NCBI RefSeq assembly: GCF_014705655.1
Contig: NZ_JACXIY010000022.1
Span: forward strand, 1 to 64,000
Direction of reading: 5' to 3'
Source of the DNA: Paenibacillus arenilitoris
GTDB taxonomy: Bacteria > Bacillota > Bacilli > Paenibacillales > Paenibacillaceae
DNA: 64,000 nt
Shown here one piece after another: positions 1-8,171 of the stretch. The notes under the pieces were generated by a model. That model worked only from the letters and a program-made list of their open reading frames with translations. It searched no databases and was not told the origin of the DNA. Both the position numbers and the translations under genes were made by a program. Every line of letters starts with the position of its first letter. The stretch's first letter is position 1.

Positions 1-1
1 T

Positions 2-210
2 GGGATCGCGCCAAATAAGGGCACAAAATACCTCTATTTCGCTCTGATACGCCTGTGGAGCGCCGAAAGTGAGGCAATAGCGCCAACTTTTTCCCTTATT
101 CCGCTAAAAAAGTCGGGATTGCGCCAAATAAGGCCACAAATTACCTCTATTTCGCTCAAACGCGCAGGTTGCGCGCCAAAAGTGAGGAAATAGCGCCATC
201 TCTCGCTTAG
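2..210. repeat. Direct repeat, 113-bp period, two copies
   Basis: Two tandem copies of about 113 bp begin at 2 and 115. Each starts GGGAT(C/T)GCGCCAAATAAGG and later carries CCTCTATTTCGC and a GTGAGG(C/A)AATAGCGCC block. The blocks at 8-20 and 31-42 are roughly inverted relative to each other, so each copy could fold. No ORF with plausible coding content covers it. The left side may continue beyond the window. Confidence 0.75.
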
Positions 211-276
211 AAGCGCCGGTCGTGTGCCGGTAAAGGATAGAGAGGGGACGCCCAGGGAGCCCCACTAAATTGTAAA

Positions 277-291
277 TGATAATCATTATCA
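277..291. promoter_or_regulatory. Fur box 1 (perfect 7-1-7)
   Basis: TGATAATCATTATCA is a perfect 7-1-7 inverted repeat matching the minimal Bacillus Fur operator. It lies about 400 bp before the siderophore-binding lipoprotein at 697 and directly abuts the hexanucleotide repeat tract. Confidence 0.85.
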
Positions 292-538
292 ATGTCAATG
301 TCAATGGCACTACTGTCAACGTCACTGTCACTACTGTCAATGTAAATGTCACCACTGTCAATGTCATCAATGTCACTGTTTACTGTTATTGTTTACCGTC
401 ACTGTTACTGTCACTGTTTACTGTTATTGTTTACCGTCACTGTTTACTGTTATTGTTTACCGTCACTGTTTACCGTCACTGTTTACTGTCACTGTTTACC
501 GTCACTGTTACTGTCACTGTTTACTGTCACTGTCAATG
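291..538. repeat. Degenerate hexanucleotide repeat tract
   Basis: About 250 bp of low-complexity sequence is built almost wholly from hexamers and heptamers of the type GTCAAT, GTCACT, GTTATT, GTTTACT and GTTTACC. The first third is rich in GTCAAT and the rest in GTCACT/GTTTAC(C/T). Several frames stay open only because of the repeat; the predicted peptides are monotonous and are not considered genes. The tract lies between two perfect Fur boxes upstream of an iron-uptake operon. Confidence 0.85.
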
Positions 539-633
539 TTATTCTACACTCATTTGCGCCGGGACAATATTGTACAGGAAAGCGGACAAAAAATTATATG
601 TACAAAACAGGGCAAACCCTTTATCATTCTCGT

Positions 634-648
634 TGATAATCATTATCA
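634..648. promoter_or_regulatory. Fur box 2 (perfect 7-1-7)
   Basis: A second copy of TGATAATCATTATCA, identical to Fur box 1, lies 48 bp before the ATG at 697. Its closeness to the start makes it the likely operator of the binding-protein/permease/nitroreductase operon. Confidence 0.9.
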
Positions 649-696
649 AATACAGATCCGCACGGATCAAAGAGAAATTCAGGGAGGTTTTGCAAG

Positions 697-1716
697 ATGT
701 TTAAAAAGAACTCGCTCTGGTCAGTCACCATCGCGCTTATGCTCGTCCTGCTGGTCGCCGCGGGCTGCGGCGGATCCAATTCGAATACGCCGGCGGCGGA
801 AACCGGGGAACCGGCTCAGCAGACCGGGGCCGAAGCTTCGGCTAACGCAGCGGGCGGCAATTCCGAAGGAGAAGCGGAAACCCAAAAAATGACGCACTCG
901 ATGGGCGAAACGGAAGTTCCGCTCAATCCCGAGAAGGTCGTCGTGCTCGACAACGGCGCGCTCGACAATCTGCTCGCGCTCGGCGTTACGCCGGTGGGGG
1001 CGCCGTCGATCATTGCGGTGGAGGACGGTTTCGCTTCTTATTTAAAAGGAACGGAAGGCATTACGAATATCGGTACCGTCGAGCAGCCGAGCCTGGAGAC
1101 GATCGCGTCCTTGAAGCCGGATGTCATTATCGGCATTAAGGATACGCAGGAAGCGATCTACGAGCAGCTGTCGCAAATCGCGCCTACCGTCTTCACCGAG
1201 GTCGGCGGGGCCGAATGGGAGCAGAACCTGGCGGTCCATGCCTCCATCACGAGCAAGGAAGAAGAGGGCAAGAAGCTGCTCGAGAACCTGGATAAAAAGA
1301 TCGAAGAGCTGAAGAGCAAGGTCGGCGATGCCATAAATTCGACCGAGGTATCGCTGCTTCGTCCGCGGAAGGACCGGGTATCCGTCTACTTGAAGCCGGG
1401 CTTCACCGGAGGCGTCGCCGAGAAGATCGGCCTGAAGCGGCCGGCCAAGCAGGACCGCGACGACGACTTCAACTTCAACGTCACCGAAGAGCAGATTGCC
1501 GACCTTGACGGAGACGTGATCATTTTGTTCGGACGCGAGAGCGAGCAGGACTATTTCAACGACAAAATCAAAACGAATCCGCTATGGCAAACGCTCAAAG
1601 CCGTGAAGAACGACCGCGTCTATTCGGCCGATTGGGAAGTGTGGCTGAGCGGGCACGGCATCCAGGCGGTTAATTTGATGATTGACGACCTTGCCGAATA
1701 TTTGGCGGCGAAATAA
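697..1716 (+). CDS. Iron-siderophore ABC transporter substrate-binding lipoprotein
   Basis: The 339-aa product has a lipoprotein signal peptide with lipobox VAAGC (Cys24), then a Ser/Asn/Ala/Glu-rich linker of about 45 residues. The rest resembles class III (FecB/FhuD/FepB, PeripBP_2) binding proteins: a segment on loss of a stable lobe (VVVLDNGALDNLLALGV), then 'LKPDVIIG', and a C-terminal lobe ending in a Trp-containing helix. It should capture a ferric siderophore or other ferric chelate outside the membrane and deliver it to the two permeases that follow. GGGAGG lies 9 nt before the ATG. It is the first gene of a Fur-boxed operon. The ligand cannot be read from sequence. Confidence 0.92.
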   Translation: MFKKNSLWSVTIALMLVLLVAAGCGGSNSNTPAAETGEPAQQTGAEASANAAGGNSEGEAETQKMTHSMGETEVPLNPEKVVVLDNGALDNLLALGVTPVGAPSIIAVEDGFASYLKGTEGITNIGTVEQPSLETIASLKPDVIIGIKDTQEAIYEQLSQIAPTVFTEVGGAEWEQNLAVHASITSKEEEGKKLLENLDKKIEELKSKVGDAINSTEVSLLRPRKDRVSVYLKPGFTGGVAEKIGLKRPAKQDRDDDFNFNVTEEQIADLDGDVIILFGRESEQDYFNDKIKTNPLWQTLKAVKNDRVYSADWEVWLSGHGIQAVNLMIDDLAEYLAAK

Positions 1717-1783
1717 CGTAGGGGAGGAAAACCGGTACGGACCGGTTTTCCCTCTTTCATGTGGCGAAAAATCGGAGGTTATC

Positions 1784-2764
1784 GTGAACATACGGCTTAC
1801 GGGCATTCTACTTGGCATTCTGCTTGTCTTCGCCGGCCTAGCGGCCAGCATCGCCTTCGGCAAATCGATGATCGCCATGGGCACCGTCTTCGACGCCTTC
1901 ACGTCGTACGACGGCTCGAGAGAGCATCTCATCGTGCGAACCGTCCGCGTGCCCCGCGCGCTCATGGCGATGATGGTCGGCGCCTGCCTCGGGGCGGCGG
2001 GCAGCGTGCTGCAGGCCGTCACCCGCAATCCGCTGGCCGGTCCGGAAATGCTTGGAAGCAGCAACGGCGCGGCGCTGCTGCTCGTCATCTCTATGTTTTT
2101 GTTCGGGTATACGTCGTCGATGCTCCATATTTGGGCCGCCCTGATCGGGGCGGGTCTCGCCAGCTTGGCCGTATTCATGCTCGGCTCGCTCGGCGGCGGG
2201 ATGACGTCGATCAAGCTGATTTTGGCCGGGGCGACCGTTAATTTGCTGCTGGGGTCGCTCGTGCAGGGCATCCTTATTTTCAGCGAGCAATCACTGGACG
2301 AAATGCGCTTCTGGCTGGCGGGATCGCTGACCGGCGGAAGCCTGGCGATGTTCGTCAAGGTTCTTCCCTTCATGCTTGCGGGTCTGGCGGGCGCTCTCGT
2401 CATGAGCAAGCAGATCAACCTGCTGAGCCTCGGCGACGAAGTGGCGCAGAACCTCGGACTGAAAGTCGGGTTCTATAAGGCGATGGCGCTGCTTGCGATT
2501 ATGTGCCTGATGGGCGGCGCGGTCGCGATCGCGGGTCCGATCGGCTTCGTCGGCCTTGCCGTGCCCCATCTGGCCCGGTTTTTGGTCGGCGTCGATTACC
2601 GCTGGATTATCCCGTATGCCGCCGTGCTGGGAGCGGGGCTGCTGCTGCTGGCGGATATCTGCGCGCGGTTCATCCTGCCGGACCAGGAAATATCCGCGGG
2701 CGTCGTGACGGCGCTCGTTGGCGCGCCGTTCCTCATCTATTTGGCGCAGCGGAAGGGGGAATGA
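1784..2764 (+). CDS. FecCD-family siderophore ABC permease (first subunit)
   Basis: The product is 326 aa and very hydrophobic, with about nine or ten membrane segments. It carries the family signatures 'RNPLAGPEMLG' and 'GPIGFVGLAVPHLARF', the latter the cytoplasmic loop that contacts the ATPase. The GTG at 1784 is chosen because GGAGG sits 5-9 nt upstream and residue 1 then leads directly into TM1; the frame is open further upstream but without a ribosome site. It follows the binding protein by 67 nt. Its end overlaps the next permease by 4 nt, indicating translational coupling. It should form a heterodimeric channel with the next gene. Confidence 0.92.
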   Translation: MNIRLTGILLGILLVFAGLAASIAFGKSMIAMGTVFDAFTSYDGSREHLIVRTVRVPRALMAMMVGACLGAAGSVLQAVTRNPLAGPEMLGSSNGAALLLVISMFLFGYTSSMLHIWAALIGAGLASLAVFMLGSLGGGMTSIKLILAGATVNLLLGSLVQGILIFSEQSLDEMRFWLAGSLTGGSLAMFVKVLPFMLAGLAGALVMSKQINLLSLGDEVAQNLGLKVGFYKAMALLAIMCLMGGAVAIAGPIGFVGLAVPHLARFLVGVDYRWIIPYAAVLGAGLLLLADICARFILPDQEISAGVVTALVGAPFLIYLAQRKGE

Positions 2765-3774
2765 TGATGCTTCGTTCATTGCTCCGGGAACGCTGGATCG
2801 CGGTCGTCGTCCTGCTGCTCGCGGCGAATGCGGCCATCCTGCTGCTTAGCATCATGATCGGCGAATTTCCGATTCCCGCCGCCGAGGCCTGGAAGTCGGT
2901 ATTCGGGCTGGGCGATCCGGCCTATCATTTCGTCGTCAACGAGCTGCGTTTTCCGAGGTCGCTCGTCGCGTTCCTCGTCGGCTGCGGACTCGCGCTGTCG
3001 GGCGCGATTTTGCAGGGCCTCACCCGTAATCCGCTGGCGGCGCCGGGCGTCGTCGGCATTAACGGCGGCGCGGCGGCGTTCGCCGTCACCGCGATCGTGG
3101 TGTTCCCGGCGATGCCGATCGCGTGGCTGCCCTTCACCGCTTTCGCCGGCGCGCTCGCCGCAGCGGCGCTGACGTACGTGCTCGCGTGGAGGCGGGGGAG
3201 CTCGCCGATGCGGATGCTGCTCGTCGGAATCGGGATCGCGGCGTCCACGAGCGCGTACATCACGTTCTGGGTCACCTCGCGCGATATACAATCCGTCAAG
3301 CAGGCGATGCTGTGGCTGATGGGCAGCACGTACGGAAGAACGTGGGAACACTTTTGGCCGCTGCTGCCCTGGCTGCTCGTCTTGTATCCGGCTTCGCTCG
3401 CGATGGCGAGAAGGCTGGACGTCCTGAAGCTCGGGGACGAACTGGCCATCGGTCTCGGCAGCGCGGTCGAGCGCTCCCGAGGCCTGCTGCTGCTCATCTG
3501 CGTAAGCTTGTCGGGAGCCGCGGTCGCGATGGCGGGCACGATCGGCTTCGTCGGCTTGATGGGGCCGCATATCGCGAGACAGCTCGTCGGCGAATCCAGC
3601 GCGAGACTGCTGACCGTCTCCGCGCTCGCCGGCGGCCTCATCGTCATGTCGGCGGATTTGCTCGGAAGAGCGATCGCGCCGCCTATCGAAGTGCCGGCCG
3701 GCATCATTACGGCGGCGATCGGCGCGCCTTATCTCATCTATTTGCTTTACCGCAACCGCAAGCCGGCCAAATGA
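2761..3774 (+). CDS. FecCD-family siderophore ABC permease (second subunit)
   Basis: The 337-aa paralogue of the preceding permease keeps 'RNPLAAPGVVGINGG' and 'GTIGFVGLMGPHIARQ'. Three consecutive ATG codons (2761, 2764, 2767) are possible starts. The first overlaps the upstream stop as ATGA, whereas the last has the best spacing from the AAGGGGGA site. The two permeases are expected to pair as a heterodimer. No ABC ATPase gene follows, so the importer must borrow one encoded elsewhere, as several Bacillus siderophore importers share the ATPase YusV. Confidence 0.92.
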   Translation: MMMLRSLLRERWIAVVVLLLAANAAILLLSIMIGEFPIPAAEAWKSVFGLGDPAYHFVVNELRFPRSLVAFLVGCGLALSGAILQGLTRNPLAAPGVVGINGGAAAFAVTAIVVFPAMPIAWLPFTAFAGALAAAALTYVLAWRRGSSPMRMLLVGIGIAASTSAYITFWVTSRDIQSVKQAMLWLMGSTYGRTWEHFWPLLPWLLVLYPASLAMARRLDVLKLGDELAIGLGSAVERSRGLLLLICVSLSGAAVAMAGTIGFVGLMGPHIARQLVGESSARLLTVSALAGGLIVMSADLLGRAIAPPIEVPAGIITAAIGAPYLIYLLYRNRKPAK

Positions 3775-3784
3775 AAGGAGAAGG

Positions 3785-4369
3785 ATGGATAGGATGAACA
3801 CGGAAAGCGTCAAGCGTCTTGGCACGATGTCGCAATTAATCAAGGAAAGGCGCACGGTCAGGCTGTTCACCGGCGATCCGGTTACCGTGGAGCAGCTGAC
3901 CGAGCTGCTGGACGTCGCCGTATGGGCGCCTAATCATAATTTGCGCGAGCCATGGCGGTTTATCGTCTACACCGGTGAAGGCCGGAAAGTATTCGCCGAC
4001 GCCGTCTTCCAGTCGTTCACGCAGGAAGAGGCGAAAAAATACGGGGAAGCCAGGCGGAACGAATATATGGCGACGCCGCTGCATTTGATCGTCGCGCTGA
4101 AGGAAGACCCTCGCCAGAAGCAATGGGACGAGGATTTTTCGGCGGTGAGCTGCCTGATTCAAAATCTCCAGCTTGCCGCTTGGGAGCAGGGAATCGGCAT
4201 GGTCTGGAAGTCGAACCCGTATATGTACCATCCGAAATTCCGCGAGGCGGCGGGCATTCAGCCCGGGGAGAAGGTGGTCGCCGTCCTGCATATCGGCTAT
4301 CCCCGCATCATTCCACCGGCGGCTCCGCGCACGCCGGCGATCGAGAAGCTGACCGTAGTGGACCGATAG
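3785..4369 (+). CDS. Nitroreductase-family FMN protein
   Basis: The 194-aa product has the N-terminal nitroreductase signature 'IKERRTVRLF' (phosphate/FMN contacts) and 'APNHNLREPWRF', with a C-terminal 'KVVAVLHIGYP'. Members are homodimeric FMN enzymes that move electrons from NAD(P)H to nitro groups, quinones, flavins or sometimes ferric complexes. GGAG lies just before the ATG; a second ATG at 3794 is possible. It follows the permeases by 10 nt, so it is co-transcribed with Fur-boxed iron uptake. I infer a role in ferric reduction or in supplying reduced flavin to the monooxygenases downstream; neither is shown by the sequence. Confidence 0.85.
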   Translation: MDRMNTESVKRLGTMSQLIKERRTVRLFTGDPVTVEQLTELLDVAVWAPNHNLREPWRFIVYTGEGRKVFADAVFQSFTQEEAKKYGEARRNEYMATPLHLIVALKEDPRQKQWDEDFSAVSCLIQNLQLAAWEQGIGMVWKSNPYMYHPKFREAAGIQPGEKVVAVLHIGYPRIIPPAAPRTPAIEKLTVVDR

Positions 4370-4482
4370 ACAGCAGCAGGCTTGCAACTTCATGAAACTC
4401 TCGGACCGCGCGCGGTTTCGGGAGTTTTTGTCGTTGACGGCAGGGGGCCGCGGGTGGAGGTGGAGGTGAAGGGGGACGGTTT

Positions 4483-4663
4483 GTTTCAATAATTGAAACT
4501 AGAATCAACCGCACGAACCTGTAAGTCTGATTAGTTTCAAAAGTTGAAACAAAGTCGCTCCATTGGCGATGCTATTCACCGGATTCCGTTGTTTAGTTGC
4601 AATTCCTGAAACTACGACTCGATTCCACGGCGGATTAATACCGCTAATTTCAATTTTTGAAAT
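4483..4663. repeat. Four 17-bp palindromes spaced 51/62/51
   Basis: Four copies of a GTTTCAAnnnTTGAAAC-type dyad start at 4483 (perfect, 8-1-8), 4534 (perfect, 7-3-7), 4596 (imperfect, GTTGCAATTCCTGAAAC) and 4647 (ATTTCAATTTTTGAAAT). Start-to-start distances are 51, 62 and 51, a symmetric pattern near 5, 6 and 5 helical turns. The sequence between them is unrelated. No gene overlaps. Confidence 0.8.
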
Positions 4664-4714
4664 TTTGCAGGGTGTCGTACGCACATCTCAACAATCCGCG
4701 CTGGAGCGAGCGGT

Positions 4715-5215
4715 ACAGTTCAACGGCTGTCATAGCGCCGCGCCAGGGGGAAGTCGGCGGCTCGAGCGTCACCGAGTAATGATGCGTCAGACGTCGCAGG
4801 CGCACGAAGAGGATACTGGTGAGCGGTGCTGTCGCACGTGACGCGGCTGATGTCGCGGGCGTACGAAGAGGAAGCTGGCGGCCCGAGCGTCACCGAGTAA
4901 TGATGCGTCAGACGTCGCAGGCGCACGAAGAGGATACTGGCGAGCGGTGCTGTCGCACAGTGACGCGGCTGATGTCGCGGGCGTACGAAGAGGAAGCTGG
5001 CGGCCCGAGCGTCGCCGAGTAATGATGCGTCAGACGTCGCAGGCGCACGAAGAGGATACTGGCGCGCAGTGACGCGTCTGATATCGCGGGCGCACGAAGA
5101 GGAAGCTGGCGAGCGGTGCTGTCACGCAGTGACGCGTCTGACATCGCGGGCGTGCGAAGACGAAGCTTGCAGTCCGTGCTCCGCCGCACAATGACTCGTC
5201 TGTCGTCGCGGCCGC
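4715..5215. repeat. Tandem repeat, about 60-bp unit in 121-122-bp higher-order period
   Basis: About eight degenerate units of 59-61 bp carry CGAAGAGGA(A/T) and (G/A)CTGG blocks. Alternate units are more alike: GAGTAATGATGCGTCAGACG recurs at 4774, 4895 and 5017. The period is not a multiple of three and all frames are interrupted, so it is not a coding repeat. It fills most of the gap between the nitroreductase and the monooxygenase operon. Confidence 0.8.
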
Positions 5216-5333
5216 GCAACGCTGTTGGTGGCAAATATACCAATTACTGACCGTTTGCGCATATTTATGCGTCGTTTATCCCGGAAAATGGGCAAAAATG
5301 TGCATGGCCTTCCGGAACCGCCTTAGCTAAAAT

Positions 5334-5352
5334 GATAATGAATATCATTATC
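5334..5352. promoter_or_regulatory. Fur box 3 upstream of the monooxygenase operon
   Basis: GATAATGAATATCATTATC matches the 19-bp Fur consensus at 17 of 19 positions and is itself part of a 21-bp inverted repeat (5333-5353). It lies 67 bp before the first monooxygenase ATG at 5420, so iron repression of the whole cluster is likely. Confidence 0.85.
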
Positions 5353-5419
5353 ACTAACGAAAGCGCTCTGTTTTCGCGTGAATCCGGAGCGGAGCGCAGC
5401 CATAAGGAGCGTGCAGAAG

Positions 5420-6769
5420 ATGAGTCGGAGCAAGAAGCAGCTGCATCTGAATTTGTTTTTGCGCAATACGGGACATCATGAAGCGTCCTGGAGACATCCG
5501 GACAGCCAGCCGGGCGGAGTGACCGATATCGCGTACTACGTGCGCCTCGCGCAGACGGCCGAGCGGGGCAAGCTGGACTCGTTATTTCTGGCCGATTCGT
5601 ACGGCCTGCCGCCAACGATGCAGTTCTTGGTGCAGCAGGCGCTCGAGCCGTTCACCCTGCTGTCCGCCCTCGCGATGGCAACCAGCCGCATCGGGCTGAT
5701 CGGCACGGCGTCGACGACCTATAACGAACCGTTCCATATCGCGAGAAAGTTCGTATCGCTCGATCATATTAGCGGCGGCCGGGCGGGCTGGAACATCGTC
5801 ACCTCGACGGGCAACGCCACCGCCTTCAACTTCAGCGACGCGCCGCTTCCCGAGCATTCGGAGCGCTACCGGCGCGCCGGCGAATTCATGGAGGTGGTGA
5901 GGGCGCTTTGGGACAGCTGGGAGGAGGACGCCGTCGTCGGCGACAAAGAAAACGGGCTGTACGTCAATCCGGCCAAGCTGCATGAAATCAGGCACGCGGG
6001 CGAATACTTCAACGTCCGCGGCCCGCTGAACCTGCCAAGAGCGCCGCAGGGGCATCCGGTGCTCGTGCAGGCGGGCGCGTCGGATACCGGGCGGGAATTC
6101 GCCTCGAGCCTGGCCGAAGCGGTATTCACGGCCCAGAACACGCTCGAAGACGGACAGCGCTTCTACGCGGACGTGAAGGCCCGCATGCTGAAGCACGGAC
6201 GCTCGCCGGACCGGATGAAAATTTTGCCCGGATTTTGCCCGGTCATCGGCGATACGCACGCGGAGGCCGTGGAGAAGGAGCGCGAGCTGAACGAACTGAC
6301 GCAGCCGGAGTACGGCGTGTACCGGCTGTCGAACCTGCTGAAGATGGATCTGCGCGATTATCCGCTGGACGGTCCGCTGCCGTACGCGGAGCTGGCCCGC
6401 AATGCCGAGATTAATTCGCAGAAGGCGCGCCATCAGCTTTATTTGGAGCTCGCCCAGCGAGAAAATTTGACGATCCGCCAGCTCATTCTGCGCACCGCGA
6501 CGTCGCGCGGCCATTATTCGATTACGGGCACGCCGGTCGAAATCGCCGACGAGATGGAGCGGTGGATCGACGCGGGGGCGGCCGACGGGTTCAATCTGAT
6601 GCCGCCTTGCTTCCCGACCGGGCTCGACGAGTTCGTGGATAAGGTCGTGCCGGAGCTGCAAAACCGCGGCCTGTTCCGCACGGAATACGAAGGGGCTACG
6701 CTGCGCGAGCACTACGGCCTTGCAAAGCCGGAGCGAACGAGCGGTCAGCGGGCGGTCGCCGCCAAGTAG
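5420..6769 (+). CDS. NtaA/SnaA/DszA-family FMN-dependent monooxygenase, paralogue 1
   Basis: The 449-aa product is a bacterial luciferase-like (LLM) TIM-barrel protein of the nitrilotriacetate monooxygenase A type. Family marks are 'LHLNLF' and 'TGHHEASWRHP' at the N-terminus, 'KLDSLFLADSYG', 'STTYNEPFHIAR', 'GGRAGWNIVTS' and the C-terminal 'ELQNRGLFR.EYEG.TLREHYGL'. Relatives use FMNH2 and O2 to cleave C-N or C-S bonds and need a separate flavin reductase. The ATG at 5420 is chosen because it starts the conserved N-terminus; an upstream ATG at 5378 lacks a ribosome site. It is the first gene of a five-paralogue operon 67 bp after a Fur box. The substrate is unknown; a ferric-chelate ligand is my inference. 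Confidence 0.9.
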   Translation: MSRSKKQLHLNLFLRNTGHHEASWRHPDSQPGGVTDIAYYVRLAQTAERGKLDSLFLADSYGLPPTMQFLVQQALEPFTLLSALAMATSRIGLIGTASTTYNEPFHIARKFVSLDHISGGRAGWNIVTSTGNATAFNFSDAPLPEHSERYRRAGEFMEVVRALWDSWEEDAVVGDKENGLYVNPAKLHEIRHAGEYFNVRGPLNLPRAPQGHPVLVQAGASDTGREFASSLAEAVFTAQNTLEDGQRFYADVKARMLKHGRSPDRMKILPGFCPVIGDTHAEAVEKERELNELTQPEYGVYRLSNLLKMDLRDYPLDGPLPYAELARNAEINSQKARHQLYLELAQRENLTIRQLILRTATSRGHYSITGTPVEIADEMERWIDAGAADGFNLMPPCFPTGLDEFVDKVVPELQNRGLFRTEYEGATLREHYGLAKPERTSGQRAVAAK

Positions 6770-6791
6770 AACGAGGGGAGGAACGCAAGCT

Positions 6792-8144
6792 ATGCATGCA
6801 TCGAAAAGGCAGCTGCATCTGAACCTGTTTATTATGGGCAACGGCCATCACGAGGCGGCTTGGCGGATGGAAGGCTGCCGGCCGCGCGACGTGACGAAGG
6901 CGGACTATTACGCGGGCCTGCTTCGGACCGCGGAGCAGGGCAAGCTGGACTCGCTGTTTCTGGCCGACTCCTACGCGCTGCCTCCGACGATCCGTTACAA
7001 GGTGCTGCAGAGCCTGGAGCCGTTCACGCTGCTGTCCGCCCTGGCGATGGGAACGAGCCGGATCGGCCTCATCGGCACGGCCTCGACGACTTACAGCCAC
7101 CCTTACCACGTGGCCCGGCAGTTCGCCTCGCTCGATTTCATCAGCGAGGGACGCGCGGCATGGAACATCGTCACCTCCACGAACGACGCGACGGCGTATA
7201 ACTTCGCGGGCGAGCGGCTGCCGGACCATTCGGAGCGCTATCTTCGCGCGGAGGAGTTCGTGGACGTGGTGCGGCGTCTGTGGGACAGCTGGGAGGACGA
7301 AGCGATTTTGGCGGATCAGGATCAGGGCATCTATGCCGATCCGGAACGGATCCACGCGATCCTACACAGCGGGGAACACTTCTCCGTGCGCGGTCCGCTG
7401 AACCTGCCGAGACCCCCGCAAGGGCAGCCGGTCCGGGTGCAGGCAGGGGCGTCGGAGACGGGCAAGGAATTCGCCGCCAAGCTGGCGGAGGTCGTGTTCA
7501 CGGCGCAAAACTCGATGGCGGACGGGCAGCTGTTCTACGCCGACGTGAAGGCGCGGCTGGCCAAGTACGGACGATCGCCGGAGGAGCTGAAAATATTGCC
7601 GGGCTTCTGCGCCATTATCGGCGACACGGAAGCGGAAGCGAAGGAGAGGGAAGTCGAGCTTCACCGCCATATTCAGCTCGATTACGGCCTGCACCGCCTG
7701 TCCAATCTGTTTCAGACGGATATGTCGGCGTTCCCGCTCGACGAGCCGGTGCCCGTCGAATTTCTGTCGCGGCAGGCGGAAGTGAACGGGCACAGGGGAC
7801 GCTACGCCCTATACGTCGAGCTCGCGCGCAGGGAGAAGCTGACGGTCCGCGAGCTGATCCGGCAGACCGCCTCTTCGCGCGGCCATTATTCGATGGCGGG
7901 CACGCCCGTTCAAATCGCCGACGAGATGGAGAAGTGGTGGCGGGAGGGCGCGGCGGACGGCTTCAACGTAATGCCGCCGTATTTGCCCGCCGGTCTCGAG
8001 CAATTCGTCGGGAAGGTCGTGCCGGAGCTGCAGAACAGGGGCGTGTTCCGCGGCGAATATGAGGGGACGACGCTCCGGGAGCATTACGGGCTTCTGCGCC
8101 CGGCGAACCGATACGGAAAGGCGGGGCTTACGGTTTCGGGCTGA
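6792..8144 (+). CDS. NtaA/SnaA/DszA-family FMN-dependent monooxygenase, paralogue 2
   Basis: The 450-aa paralogue has the same order of motifs: 'QLHLNLFIMGNGHHEAAW', 'KLDSLFLADSYA', 'STTYSHPYHVAR', 'EGRAAWNIVTS' and 'ELQNRGVFRGEYEGTTLREHYG'. Loop residues differ from paralogue 1 (Ser-His in place of Asn-Glu before the PYH motif, Ala-Ala in place of Ala-Gly before WNI), so a different substrate preference is plausible. GGGGAGG precedes the ATG at 6792 by 11 nt. It lies 22 bp after paralogue 1 and is clearly in the same transcript. Confidence 0.9.
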   Translation: MHASKRQLHLNLFIMGNGHHEAAWRMEGCRPRDVTKADYYAGLLRTAEQGKLDSLFLADSYALPPTIRYKVLQSLEPFTLLSALAMGTSRIGLIGTASTTYSHPYHVARQFASLDFISEGRAAWNIVTSTNDATAYNFAGERLPDHSERYLRAEEFVDVVRRLWDSWEDEAILADQDQGIYADPERIHAILHSGEHFSVRGPLNLPRPPQGQPVRVQAGASETGKEFAAKLAEVVFTAQNSMADGQLFYADVKARLAKYGRSPEELKILPGFCAIIGDTEAEAKEREVELHRHIQLDYGLHRLSNLFQTDMSAFPLDEPVPVEFLSRQAEVNGHRGRYALYVELARREKLTVRELIRQTASSRGHYSMAGTPVQIADEMEKWWREGAADGFNVMPPYLPAGLEQFVGKVVPELQNRGVFRGEYEGTTLREHYGLLRPANRYGKAGLTVSG

Positions 8145-8171
8145 ACCGCCACTACAGAAAGGAATGGAACG

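Noticed and set aside
564-573. ACAATATTGT palindrome as an operator
   Set aside because: It is only 10 bp and AT-rich, with no second copy; chance is enough to explain it.
276-892. Overlapping ORFs in the repeat tract at the window start
   Set aside because: They consist of hexanucleotide-encoded Val/Thr/Leu/Cys repeats in all three frames and run into the start of the lipoprotein gene in another frame.
1682-1783. ATG at 1682 as the start of the first permease
   Set aside because: It overlaps the binding-protein gene and adds 34 hydrophilic residues; GTG 1784 has a ribosome site and starts the membrane part.
4819-5243. Small ORFs on both strands of the tandem repeat
   Set aside because: The repeat period (about 60-61 bp) is not a multiple of three, so every frame breaks and no protein repeat is kept.
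5378-5419. Upstream ATG at 5378 as the start of monooxygenase 1
   Set aside because: There is no ribosome site, and the extra 14 residues have no counterpart in the paralogues.
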